From NCBI GenBank assembly GCA_020725115.1, contig DYFR01000005.1:68089-118411 (forward strand): a stretch of DNA of 50,323 nt. The letters are read 5' to 3'. A program made the position numbers and the translations under genes. The stretch comes from Thiohalomonas denitrificans (lineage in GTDB: Bacteria; Pseudomonadota; Gammaproteobacteria; Thiohalomonadales; Thiohalomonadaceae). The notes under the pieces were generated by a model. The model made no database searches. It saw only the letters and a list, made by a program, of their open reading frames with translations, and was not told where the DNA came from. Numbering within the stretch: position 1 is the stretch's first letter; the number at the start of each line of letters is the position of its first letter. Positions 25,866 through 34,045 of this stretch are shown here, piece by piece.

Positions 25866-26582
25866 ATGCGCCCGAGTGGACGAGCGCCCGCTGAACTGCG
25901 CGCGATCAAACTTACCCGCAACTACACCAAGCACGCCGAAGGTTCGGTGCTGGTGGAGTTCGGCGATACCAAGGTGATCTGCACCGCCAGCGTCAACGAG
26001 GGGGTGCCGCGCTTCCTCAAGGGCAAGGGCGAGGGTTGGGTGACGGCCGAGTACGGCATGCTGCCGCGCTCCACCGGTTCGCGCATGAACCGCGAGGCGG
26101 CGCAGGGCAAGCAGGGCGGCCGCACCATGGAGATCCAGCGCCTCATCGGCCGCTCGCTGCGCGCCGTGGTCGACACCGCCGCCCTGGGCGAACGCACCAT
26201 CACCATCGACTGCGACGTGATCCAGGCCGACGGCGGTACCCGCACCGCCTCCATCACCGGCGGCTACGTGGCCCTGGCCGATGCCATCCGCCACCTGCGC
26301 GAGAAGAAGCTGATCAAGAAAGACCCGCTGCACGGCCAGGTGGCCTCGGTATCGGTCGGCATCTACCAGGGCGTGCCCATCGTCGATCTCGATTACGCCG
26401 AAGACTCCGGTGCCGAGACCGACATGAACGTAGTGATGAACGACGGCGGCGCCTTCATCGAGGTGCAGGGCACCGCCGAAGGCCACGCCTTCCGCCGCGA
26501 GGAACTGGACGCCATGCTGGCCCTGGCCGACGGCGGCATCCGCCAACTGCTGGAAAAGCAGCGCGAGGCGCTGGAGAAGTAA
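25866..26582 (+). CDS. rph: Ribonuclease PH
   Basis: 238 residues. RNase PH trims 3' ends of tRNA precursors by phosphorolysis. Conserved text: [87 protein letters not shown] and [21 protein letters not shown] 25866 is the conserved start, with GAAGAAGGA upstream. It leads to rdgB, the usual rph neighbour. Confidence 0.98.
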   Translation: MRPSGRAPAELRAIKLTRNYTKHAEGSVLVEFGDTKVICTASVNEGVPRFLKGKGEGWVTAEYGMLPRSTGSRMNREAAQGKQGGRTMEIQRLIGRSLRAVVDTAALGERTITIDCDVIQADGGTRTASITGGYVALADAIRHLREKKLIKKDPLHGQVASVSVGIYQGVPIVDLDYAEDSGAETDMNVVMNDGGAFIEVQGTAEGHAFRREELDAMLALADGGIRQLLEKQREALEK

Positions 26583-26588
26583 AAGACT

Positions 26589-26663
26589 GCCGCAGAGACG
26601 CGGAGGCGCAGAGCGATCGGCTGAAAAAACAAATTTACCTCCGCGGCTCTGCGTCTCTGCGGC
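26589..26663. repeat. Inverted repeat GCCGCAGAGACGC between rph and rdgB
   Basis: Perfect 13-base arms (26589-26601 and 26651-26663) with further imperfect pairing inward (GGAGGCGCAGAG with CTCCGCGGCTC). This is a dispersed intergenic palindrome of the CCGCAGAGACGCGGAGGC type. It fills the whole gap and could make a hairpin in the rph-rdgB message. Confidence 0.85.
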
Positions 26664-26683
26664 GGGTGTTAAGGGACGTAACG

Positions 26684-27289
26684 ATGAAAAAAGTCGTATT
26701 GGCCAGCGGCAACAAGGGCAAGGTGCGGGAGTTCGGCGAGATACTCGCCGGGGCCGACATCGCCATCGTGCCGCAGAACGAGCTGGGCGTGCCCGAGGCC
26801 GACGAGACCGGGCTGACCTTCGTGGAAAACGCGATCCTCAAGGCGCGCAACGCGGCGCACCATACCGGCCTGCCCGCCATCGCCGACGACTCCGGGCTGG
26901 AAGTGGATGCCCTCAGGGGCGCGCCCGGCATCTACTCGGCGCGCTATGCCGGTGTTGGTGCCGGCGATCAGGCCAATCTGGAAAAACTGCTGGCGGCGTT
27001 GCAGGACGTGCCGGCGGATCAGCGCACTGCCCGCTTCCAGTGCGTGCTGGTGTATATGGAACACGAACTCGATCCCACACCGATCATCTGTCAGGGCGCC
27101 TGGGAGGGCGTGATCGCCTTCGAGCCGCATGGCGCCGGCGGTTTTGGCTATGATCCGGTGTTCTTCGTGCCGTCGCACAATGCCACGGTGGCCGAGTTGC
27201 CCGCAGCGGTGAAGCATGAGCTGAGTCATCGCGGCCAGGCGCTGCGTCAGTTGCTGGCGGCATTGCAGCGGGCGCGCATGGCGGGATAG
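26684..27289 (+). CDS. rdgB: RdgB/HAM1 non-canonical purine NTP pyrophosphatase
   Basis: 201 residues. The enzyme removes dITP, XTP and similar nucleotides. Motifs: [64 protein letters not shown], and [12 protein letters not shown], with [18 protein letters not shown] at the C-terminus. ATG 26684 is the conserved start. It lies in the rph-rdgB-hemW neighbourhood, separated from hemW by signalling genes here. Confidence 0.97.
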   Translation: MKKVVLASGNKGKVREFGEILAGADIAIVPQNELGVPEADETGLTFVENAILKARNAAHHTGLPAIADDSGLEVDALRGAPGIYSARYAGVGAGDQANLEKLLAALQDVPADQRTARFQCVLVYMEHELDPTPIICQGAWEGVIAFEPHGAGGFGYDPVFFVPSHNATVAELPAAVKHELSHRGQALRQLLAALQRARMAG

Positions 27290-27334
27290 GCAGCGACATC
27301 TTTTTCAAGTGGAAATGACCCGCGGAAGGAACCG

Positions 27335-27556
27335 ATGATGAGCGAATGCGAGCAGTTGCAGCAGTGCCCGATATGGGGCAGCCTGAATTCCCATGTGAAG
27401 TACGTCTGGATCAACAATTACTGCAAGGGCCCGCGGCGCGAGCGTTGTGCGCGACTGCAGTTATTGCGTGCGGGCAAGGCGGTGGCCGCCGAACTGTTGC
27501 CCAACGGCACGCTCATGCCGGCCAGGGATGTGCCGGCCAGACAAACCTCAGCTTGA
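27335..27556 (+). CDS. Small Cys-rich protein of unknown function
   Basis: 73 residues. Four cysteines follow the pattern C(x5)C … YC … RC (CEQLQQCPIW, NYCKGPRRERCAR). Next comes a C-terminal segment (AAELLPNGTLMP) that recurs in short uncharacterised proteins of gammaproteobacteria, often beside signalling genes. The Cys pattern suggests metal or Fe-S binding, but this is unproven. GGAAGGA lies upstream of the doubled ATG. Its end overlaps the convergent GGDEF-EAL gene by nine bases. Confidence 0.75.
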   Translation: MMSECEQLQQCPIWGSLNSHVKYVWINNYCKGPRRERCARLQLLRAGKAVAAELLPNGTLMPARDVPARQTSA

Positions 27557-30500
27557 GCGCTGCTCCAGCCAGGCCGCAAGGTCTGCCGCGGGCAGCGGCC
27601 GGCTGTACAGATATCCCTGCACCTCGTCACAGCCGAGCGCACGCAGGATATCCAGTTGCGCCTGCGTTTCCACCCCTTCGGCGATTACCTCCAGTCCCAG
27701 GCTGTGGCCCAGGTTGACCACGCCGGAGGCGATGGCACGGTCGTCGGCATCCTGCTCCAGATCACGCACGAAGGATTGATCCAGCTTGAGTTTGTGTAGC
27801 GGGAAACGTTTCAGGTAGGCGAGGCTGGAATAGCCGGTACCGAAATCGTCCACCGCGATCTGCACGCCCAGCGTGTTGATGTGATTGAGTGCGTCGAGGG
27901 TGTATTCCAGATCCTGTGCCAGCAGGCTTTCGGTGATTTCTACCTCCAGATATTCGGGCGCCAGGCCGCTGTCGTCCAACGCCTGCCGTACCAGCCCCTG
28001 AATATCGCTCAGGGAGAATTGCCGGGTGGACACATTGACGGCGACCACCATGGGCGGCAGCCCCGCATCCTGCCATGCCTTGGCCTGGCGACAGGCCTGG
28101 CGCAGCACCCAGGCGCCGATTTTGCCGATCAGGCCGCTGTCTTCGGCGATAGGGATGAATTTCGCCGGAGAGATCGCGCCCATCTCCGGATGGGTCCAGC
28201 GCAGCAGCGCCTCGACACCGATGACCCGGTCACTGGCCAGATCGATCTGCGGCTGGTAGTGCAGGGTGAACTGGTTTTGGCCCAGTGCATCGCGCAGGGC
28301 GTTCTCCAGCGTCAGCCGTTCCATCGCGGAGTTGTTCAGTTCCGGCGTGAAGAAATGGTAGCGGTTGCGCCCCAGTTCCTTGGCCTTGTACATGGAGATG
28401 TCGGCATTCTTGTGCAGCTCGTCGAAATCCTTGCCGTCATCCGGATAGAGCGCGATGCCGATGCTGGCGGTAACGGTGAGGGTGTGGCCTTCGGTGACGA
28501 AGGGTTGGCTGATGCGATTGAGCAGATTGTGCGCCACATGCGCGGCGCTGGCGGCATCGCTGCGACCGAGCATGATGAGGAACTCGTCACCACCGAGCCG
28601 GCCCACGGTGTCGGATTGACGCAGTGCGGCGCGGATGCGCTGGGTGACCTCCTGCAGCAGGGTATCGCCGCTGAGGTGGCCGAGAGAGTCGTTGATGGTC
28701 TTGAAGTGATCGAGATCGAGGAACAGCAGTGCCGCGCCTGCCTGCAGGCGGCTGGCCTGGTTCAGTGCCTGTTCGGCGCGGTCGCGCAGCAGGGTGCGGT
28801 TGGGCAGTTCGGTGAGCGGATCATAGTAGGCAAGATAGCGGATACGATCCTCTGCCTGTTTGAACTCGGTGATATCGGTGGAGACGGAGATGTATTTGCT
28901 TGCCCGGCCCTGGGCATCGCGCACGGCCGAGATGAAGGCCAGTGCCGGATATAACTCGCCGTTCTTGCGCCGGTTCCACAGTTCGCCCTGCCAGTAGCCG
29001 GCCGTGGTAATGGTGTGCCACATGTTTTCGTAGAAAGGCTTGTCCTGGCGACCGGACTTTATGGTGCGGATATGCTGGCCGATGACCTCGTCGGCGTCGT
29101 AGCCGGTAACCTTGGTGAAGGCCTGATTGACGCTGATGATGCGGGCGTCGGCATCGGTGATCACGATCAGTTCGCGGCTGTTGTCGAACACCAGTGCGGA
29201 GAGGTGCAGCTGTTCATCGGCCAGTTGTTGCCCATACAGGCGCCCGATCTGCTCGGCCAGCATGGTGAGCAGGGTCTGTTCTTCCGCCAGAAACGGCACG
29301 GTCCCCGCCGTGACCGCGTGGTTGTGGTGGCCGGCCTCGATCATGCCGATGGCACGTCCCTGACGGGTGATGGGGGCGGTGATGGCGCAGTCGCCGCGCG
29401 CATCGCTGGAGGTGTATTCCTGTCCGTCAAGCACGATGCGCGCCCATGACTGTTCCGGGTATTGCAGGGCCGGCGGGATGCGCGCGACGATCTGCCGCAG
29501 CATCTCTTCCAGCGTCAGCGCGTGTTGCGCCATCACATCGGATGCATCCAGCAGGCAGCGCAGCTCCTTGACCCGTTCATTCAGTTCATAGCTGCGTCGG
29601 GCCAGCCCCTCCTCGGCCTGTTGCCGCCGCTCCTCGCGCAGGAAGTTGTCCAGGGCGAAGGAGATGTCCAGTGCCATTTCGTCGAGCAGGTGCACCAGGT
29701 CATCGCTGAACATGCCCACTTCACCAGCGTACAGATTGAGCGAACCGATCACTTGCCCTTCACGGCGCAGGGGAAAGGCGGCCGAGGCATGAAAGCCGGC
29801 CTGGCGGGCGCGTTCGTGCCAGGCGGCGGTGTGGGGGTTGTGCAGGAAATCATTGCAAAGATAGTGGCTGCCCTGGCGTATCGCCGTTGCGGTGGGCCCC
29901 TGTCCCTCCGGCAGCGTCGCGTCCAGTGATATGCGCAGGTCGGCCAGGTACTCCGGCGGCATGCCGCTGCTGGCCACCGGCTGGATCAGGCCGGTGGCTG
30001 CATCGGCAAAGCCGATCCACGCGCCCTTGAGGCCGCTGTTTTCAATGGCGATGGCGCAGATGCGTGGCAGCAGTTCGCCGGGTGAGGTACTGCGCACAAT
30101 GACGGTGTTGGTATGGCTCAGGGTGGCGTAGAAGGCGCTGAGGCGGCGGCTGTGTTGCTCGGCCTGTTGCAAGTCACGATTCTGAACCGCCAGCCGGTGG
30201 GCAAGGCGGCTGAACTGCTGGGAGAGCAGGGCGATTTCGTCGTGGCCGCCGATATCCGGCAGCGCGTCCTGCTGGTTGCGCCAGCCCTGGATGGCGCTGG
30301 TGAGGCGTTCGATGCGCTGTACCAGGAAGAAGTGCAGATAAAGCCAGAACAGCGCGGCGATCAGTACGGCGCCGGTGAAGGTGACGGCGACCTTTTGCAG
30401 GGCGGAATGGTGGGCGGCGGTATGCAGCTCGGTACTGTCGTAACTCAATAGCAGGGCGCCAATACGGCTGGTGCGCAGTTCGCCTGTGGCCAGCGACAGG

Positions 30501-30937
30501 CGCAGGGGGAAGACGGCGCGCAATACCTTGCCGTCGGCGCTGAATGCACGCTGTTCGGTGAGGGTCTGGCGTGCGCTGTCCATCATCGCCGTGGCGGGGG
30601 CGTCGGGCAGGCTGGCGAGCTGACGTTGCAGCAGGCGGTAGTCGGTGCTGAGTACGACGGTGTCGGTGTTGTCCACCAGCGCGGCCCAGCGCAGGTGGGG
30701 CTGCGTCACCACGCTTTGCAGGATCCGTCGCACGCTTTCCCGGTCATCCTGATTGAGGGCGTCGCGCAGCAGCAGGGAAAGCTGGTTGCCGGTGTGGACG
30801 GCGCGCTGGCCCAGCTGGTTGCGGATGTCCTGCTCGGCCTGACGTATTTCCAGCACGTAGATCAGCGCCAGCAGCGGCAGGCTGGAAAGCACCAGCGCCA
30901 GAGGGATAAGACGGCGCAGTGGATACAGCCAGTTCAT
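27548..30937 (-). CDS. Membrane GAF-PAS-GGDEF-EAL signalling protein
   Basis: 1129 residues. A membrane helix (about 10-30), a periplasmic region of about 150 residues and a second helix (about 180-205) are followed by a HAMP-like linker. A GAF domain lies at about 285-430 and a PAS domain at about 575-695 (VFDNSRELIVITDADARI). The GGDEF domain has intact GRLGGDEFLIM and an I-site RQSD five residues before it. The EAL domain has intact GVEALLRWTHPEMG and DDFGTGYSSLAYLKRF. Both activities could be functional, making and breaking c-di-GMP. Its start overlaps the stop of the upstream lipoprotein gene (ATGA), which suggests that protein supplies the signal. Confidence 0.94.
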   Translation of the reverse strand: MNWLYPLRRLIPLALVLSSLPLLALIYVLEIRQAEQDIRNQLGQRAVHTGNQLSLLLRDALNQDDRESVRRILQSVVTQPHLRWAALVDNTDTVVLSTDYRLLQRQLASLPDAPATAMMDSARQTLTEQRAFSADGKVLRAVFPLRLSLATGELRTSRIGALLLSYDSTELHTAAHHSALQKVAVTFTGAVLIAALFWLYLHFFLVQRIERLTSAIQGWRNQQDALPDIGGHDEIALLSQQFSRLAHRLAVQNRDLQQAEQHSRRLSAFYATLSHTNTVIVRSTSPGELLPRICAIAIENSGLKGAWIGFADAATGLIQPVASSGMPPEYLADLRISLDATLPEGQGPTATAIRQGSHYLCNDFLHNPHTAAWHERARQAGFHASAAFPLRREGQVIGSLNLYAGEVGMFSDDLVHLLDEMALDISFALDNFLREERRQQAEEGLARRSYELNERVKELRCLLDASDVMAQHALTLEEMLRQIVARIPPALQYPEQSWARIVLDGQEYTSSDARGDCAITAPITRQGRAIGMIEAGHHNHAVTAGTVPFLAEEQTLLTMLAEQIGRLYGQQLADEQLHLSALVFDNSRELIVITDADARIISVNQAFTKVTGYDADEVIGQHIRTIKSGRQDKPFYENMWHTITTAGYWQGELWNRRKNGELYPALAFISAVRDAQGRASKYISVSTDITEFKQAEDRIRYLAYYDPLTELPNRTLLRDRAEQALNQASRLQAGAALLFLDLDHFKTINDSLGHLSGDTLLQEVTQRIRAALRQSDTVGRLGGDEFLIMLGRSDAASAAHVAHNLLNRISQPFVTEGHTLTVTASIGIALYPDDGKDFDELHKNADISMYKAKELGRNRYHFFTPELNNSAMERLTLENALRDALGQNQFTLHYQPQIDLASDRVIGVEALLRWTHPEMGAISPAKFIPIAEDSGLIGKIGAWVLRQACRQAKAWQDAGLPPMVVAVNVSTRQFSLSDIQGLVRQALDDSGLAPEYLEVEITESLLAQDLEYTLDALNHINTLGVQIAVDDFGTGYSSLAYLKRFPLHKLKLDQSFVRDLEQDADDRAIASGVVNLGHSLGLEVIAEGVETQAQLDILRALGCDEVQGYLYSRPLPAADLAAWLEQRSS

Positions 30938-31893
30938 TGCGGCGCATTCCCCAGCAGGCTGCCGTTGATCCGGATCGTTTGTGCCACCGGCCGCGCCAGC
31001 AGCCCGGCATCCAGCATTACCTGCTGCATGCGTGCAATGATCGGGTACAGGCTGGCGTGCCCCTCGCCCAGCAGCTGGCGGTTGGTGTCGCGATCCGCCA
31101 GTTGCATCAGGTGCCAGCTTTCCAGCAACTCTGCGGCAGTGAGGCCGCCGCGCCGGCCCAGGGTCGCTGCAACCGCCGCCGGATCACGCTGCAACGGTTC
31201 CAGCGCGCTGAAGTATGTCTCGATCAGCGTACCGAGCACGGCATGATGGGTACGCAAGGTCTCTTCGCGCACCACCAGCACATCGACGATCTCGCCGGGA
31301 ATGTCGCGGCTGGAAAATATCGGCTGCGCACCGGCAGCGAGCAGGCGGCTGCGGGGCGGATCGAAGGTAATGACGGCATCTATCTGGCCATCGCGAAAGG
31401 CCTGCTCATGTTCCTGCAGCGGCACATGGACGATGGCGAGATCGCGGGAGGTCAGGCCGCTGTGCTCCAGCAGGCGGGCCAGCATGTAGGCGCCGAGGGC
31501 GTTGGTTTCGACGCCGAGGCGCCGGCTGCGCAGGTGCTGTGGCGTGTCGATGCCGGGGCGGGCCAGTACCACGTCGGCACCGTTGGAGAGGGAGAAAACC
31601 AGTATGATACGCAGCGCGTGGCCGCTTTCCGCCAGGTGCAGTGCTTCGTCCAGGGTTACCGCGGCGGCATCGATGGCGTGGTTGCGGAAGGCGCGCAGCA
31701 CATCTTCGGTGTTGTCGAAGTCCACCAGCTGGAGCGGCTGATTGTCGAGCAGGCCCAGGTCGCGTGCATGGTACAGGCCCAGGTAGCCTGGCCACGGATT
31801 GCTGCCGATGCGCAGGGTCGGTGTCGGACTGCACGACAGGGTGGCCAGGCCGAACAGGCAGGCAGTCAGGAGGATGGCAAGCGCACGCGTCAT
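30934..31893 (-). CDS. Lipoprotein substrate-binding protein (NMT1/SsuA-like)
   Basis: 319 residues. A signal peptide ends in a lipobox-like LATLSC, then SPTPTLRIGSNPWPGYLGLYHARDLGLL, the classical start of NrtA/SsuA/ThiY-type binding proteins. IDAAAVTLDEALHLAESG and GVETNALGAYMLARLLEHSGL follow. No permease or ATPase gene is nearby. The gene ends in an ATGA overlap with the 1129-residue GGDEF-EAL protein, so it is probably a sensor partner instead of a transporter part, as in the NspS-MbaA pair. ATG 31893 was chosen for the signal peptide; the next ATG upstream (31926) adds 11 residues. Confidence 0.88.
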   Translation of the reverse strand: MTRALAILLTACLFGLATLSCSPTPTLRIGSNPWPGYLGLYHARDLGLLDNQPLQLVDFDNTEDVLRAFRNHAIDAAAVTLDEALHLAESGHALRIILVFSLSNGADVVLARPGIDTPQHLRSRRLGVETNALGAYMLARLLEHSGLTSRDLAIVHVPLQEHEQAFRDGQIDAVITFDPPRSRLLAAGAQPIFSSRDIPGEIVDVLVVREETLRTHHAVLGTLIETYFSALEPLQRDPAAVAATLGRRGGLTAAELLESWHLMQLADRDTNRQLLGEGHASLYPIIARMQQVMLDAGLLARPVAQTIRINGSLLGNAPQ

Positions 31894-31916
31894 GTATTTG
31901 CAGTATTCAACAAACG

Positions 31917-31975
31917 ATTTACCCATCGTTACAGCATCTGGTTGTGGGGCACCATCAAGGCAATTTACCCACGTT
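31917..31975. promoter_or_regulatory. Direct repeats in the divergent intergenic region
   Basis: ATTTACCCATCGTT (31917-31930) and ATTTACCCACGTT (31963-31975) are repeated 46 bases apart in the 132-base gap between the binding-protein gene and hemW. TATACATAT at about 31981-31989 just downstream could be a -10 element for hemW. The role as a binding site is a guess from position. Confidence 0.35.
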
Positions 31976-32025
31976 TTGAGTATACATATATCCGCCGACG
32001 AATTGAGCGGGGGAGTGTGACACCG

Positions 32026-33183
32026 ATGTTCCAGTTTTCTGCTCCGCCGCCACTCGGCCTGTATGTGCATGTGCCCTGGTGCGTGCGCAAATGTCCCTAT
32101 TGCGACTTCAACTCCCATGAGATGAAAGGGGATATCCCCGAGGTTGCCTATGTGGATGCGCTGCTGGCGGATCTGGAGCAGGATCTGCCGGCGGTGTGGG
32201 GGCGGCCCGTGTCGAGTGTGTTCATCGGTGGCGGCACGCCCAGTCTGTTGTCGCCGGAGGCGCTGGAGCGTCTGTTCTCCGGGTTGCGTGCGCGGCTGCG
32301 GCTGTTGCCGGAGGCGGAGATCACGCTGGAGGCCAATCCGGGCACGGTGGAGGCGGGGCGCTTCAGCGAGTTTCGCGCCGTGGGCATCAATCGCCTGTCC
32401 ATCGGCGTACAGAGTTTTCATGATGACCTGCTGCAGTGCCTGGGCCGCATCCACGGCCGGCGCGAGGCAATCCGCGCCGCCGAGGCGGCACACGCCGCCG
32501 GTTTCGACAACTTCAATCTGGATTTGATGTTCGGCCTGCCCGGCCAGTCCCTGGACCAGGGGGCGGAGGACATTGCCACCGCCATCGCCCTGGAGCCGAC
32601 GCATGTCTCCTATTATCAGCTCACGCTGGAGCCCAACACGGCCTTCCACCATCGCCCGCCGACCCTGCCGCATGAGGAGGCGATCGAGGCCATCCAGCAG
32701 CTGGGTCAGACGCGGCTGGCGGCTGCGGGCTATGCTCAGTATGAAGTGTCCGCCTATGCCCGCGCGGGGCGGCAATGCCGTCACAATCTCAACTACTGGC
32801 ACTTCGGCGACTATCTCGGCATCGGCGCCGGCGCCCATGGCAAGCTGACCCAGGCGGCGGAGGGACGCATCGAACGCTTGTGGAAGCGGCGTCACCCACG
32901 TGATTACCTGGAGGCGGGTGACAAGGTGGACGGACGCAGTGTACTCGGTCGCAGCGATGCCGCCTTCGAGTTCATGCTGAATGCCTTGCGCCTGGTGGAG
33001 GGGTTCGACACCGAGCTGTTCACCCGTCACACCGGCCTGGCACTGAATGTGGTGACGCCGGGCCTGTTGCAGGCGGAACGGCGCGGGCTGATAGTCTGGG
33101 ATCGGGAGCGGGTGTGTCCCACGGCGCAGGGACGGAATTTTCTCAACGATCTGATACAGCTGTTTCTGGACGACGATGAGTGA
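32026..33183 (+). CDS. hemW: HemW-like radical SAM heme chaperone
   Basis: 385 residues. HemW (formerly HemN-like) binds heme and a 4Fe-4S cluster. The radical SAM motif is YVHVPWCVRKCPYCDFNSH (CxxxCxxC). GGGTPSLLSPEALERL, EANPGTVEAGRFSEFRAVGINRLSIGVQSF and NFNLDLMFGLPGQ follow, then HNLNYWHFGDYLGIGAGAHG. ATG at 32026 fits the family start; GGGGGAG lies about eleven bases upstream. It overlaps the Rof-like gene by eight bases and belongs to the rph-rdgB-hemW neighbourhood. Confidence 0.97.
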   Translation: MFQFSAPPPLGLYVHVPWCVRKCPYCDFNSHEMKGDIPEVAYVDALLADLEQDLPAVWGRPVSSVFIGGGTPSLLSPEALERLFSGLRARLRLLPEAEITLEANPGTVEAGRFSEFRAVGINRLSIGVQSFHDDLLQCLGRIHGRREAIRAAEAAHAAGFDNFNLDLMFGLPGQSLDQGAEDIATAIALEPTHVSYYQLTLEPNTAFHHRPPTLPHEEAIEAIQQLGQTRLAAAGYAQYEVSAYARAGRQCRHNLNYWHFGDYLGIGAGAHGKLTQAAEGRIERLWKRRHPRDYLEAGDKVDGRSVLGRSDAAFEFMLNALRLVEGFDTELFTRHTGLALNVVTPGLLQAERRGLIVWDRERVCPTAQGRNFLNDLIQLFLDDDE

Positions 33184-33433
33184 CGACAGCGACTACCATC
33201 CCATTGATTGCGGACTCTACTCGGAGTACGAACTGGCCATCATGCAGCGCCGGCGCTGGCGCATGCACTGGCGCGATGAGGCGGGCAACGATCACCTGGA
33301 AACCGTGCGCCCTGTCGATCTGCAGACACGCGCTGGTCAGGAGTTCATGCATGCCGTGACGGAGAGCGGCGTGCAACGGTGCATCCGTCTCGATCGCATC
33401 ATCAAGACAGAAGCCATCGAAGGAGGTGCGTGA
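33176..33433 (+). CDS. Rof-like Rho-binding antiterminator
   Basis: 85 residues. The pattern YHPIDCGLYSEYELAIMQRR, then DLQTRAGQEFM and RCIRLDRIIK, resembles the Rof/YaeO family, which binds Rho and blocks termination. The gene starts eight bases before the hemW stop and ends in a TGATG join with the next gene, so translation is coupled. Assignment rests on these motifs. Confidence 0.8.
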   Translation: MSDDSDYHPIDCGLYSEYELAIMQRRRWRMHWRDEAGNDHLETVRPVDLQTRAGQEFMHAVTESGVQRCIRLDRIIKTEAIEGGA

Positions 33434-33639
33434 TGGGTGGCGGTGAACTGCTTTCCCTGCTGATCAACCTTGGTGTGGGTGCCTACTTCGCGTGGTATTA
33501 CCCGCGCAGTGTGCGCGGCAAGCTTGAGCGCATGCCGCGCATCTTCACCGTGCTGAACAGGGTGCTGCCGGTGGCGGGCTATCTGTTGATGGCGCTGTCG
33601 GTGGTGTATGCGCTGCTGCGCGTCAGCAACGCATTGTAA
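33433..33639 (+). CDS. Small two-helix membrane protein
   Basis: 68 residues. One hydrophobic helix lies at about 4-23 (ELLSLLINLGVGAYFAWYYP) and one at about 45-66 (VLPVAGYLLMALSVVYALLRV), with a basic loop between. The family is not recognised. The start shares one base with the Rof-like stop (TGATG). It is the last gene of the hemW operon. Confidence 0.75.
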   Translation: MGGGELLSLLINLGVGAYFAWYYPRSVRGKLERMPRIFTVLNRVLPVAGYLLMALSVVYALLRVSNAL

Positions 33640-33642
33640 GCC

Positions 33643-33960
33643 TCAATCCATGTAGCTGCGGGCCTCGGCACCGGGATCGGGCAGGCCGGCGATGCGCCAG
33701 GCCTCGCGGGCGCCGTGGAACAGGCGCTCCACACAATGCGCATCAAGATGGCTGTGTACACAGGCCAGGTGCATCGGCGGCGCCGCCCCGTACTGTACGA
33801 AATGCTCACGCAGGTAACGGATCACGCGCCAGTGCTCCTCGCCGAGCCGGCCCACACCGTCGGCCATGGCCAGATTCTGTGCCATCTGATCGGTCCAGCG
33901 GCCGCTGTCGCACTCCATGCCGGGACGCAACGCGCGCTTCAATTCGTGTTCAGTGGTCAT
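33643..33960 (-). CDS. DsrC/TusE-like protein lacking conserved cysteines
   Basis: 105 residues. The fold text WTDQMAQNLAMADGVGRLGEEHWRVIRYLREHFVQYGAAPP and FHGAREAWRIAGLPDPG matches DsrC/TusE/RspA. The two C-terminal cysteines of DsrC are replaced: Trp stands in GAREAWRIAG and the tail GAEARSYMD has no Cys. Without them it cannot carry persulfide as DsrC does, so it fits the RspA-type group of regulatory paralogues. The only cysteines lie elsewhere (MECDSG, LACVHS, DAHCVE). ATG 33960 was chosen, with GGGAGGTGTG upstream. It converges with the two-helix protein. Confidence 0.85.
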   Translation of the reverse strand: MTTEHELKRALRPGMECDSGRWTDQMAQNLAMADGVGRLGEEHWRVIRYLREHFVQYGAAPPMHLACVHSHLDAHCVERLFHGAREAWRIAGLPDPGAEARSYMD

Positions 33961-34045
33961 GACACACCTCCCGCTGTTGTGCAGAGCAATAACCAACTAT
34001 TTTAGTTAAGTATAGCCGCTGCGCGCACAGGTCAAGGGCGGCCTG

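Noticed and set aside
30919..32025. Upstream extension of hemW in frame
   Set aside because: Runs antisense through the binding-protein gene; the family start with the radical SAM segment is at 32026.
31894..33030. Minus-strand extension of the binding protein over hemW
   Set aside because: Antisense to hemW; the signal peptide and lipobox place the start at 31893.
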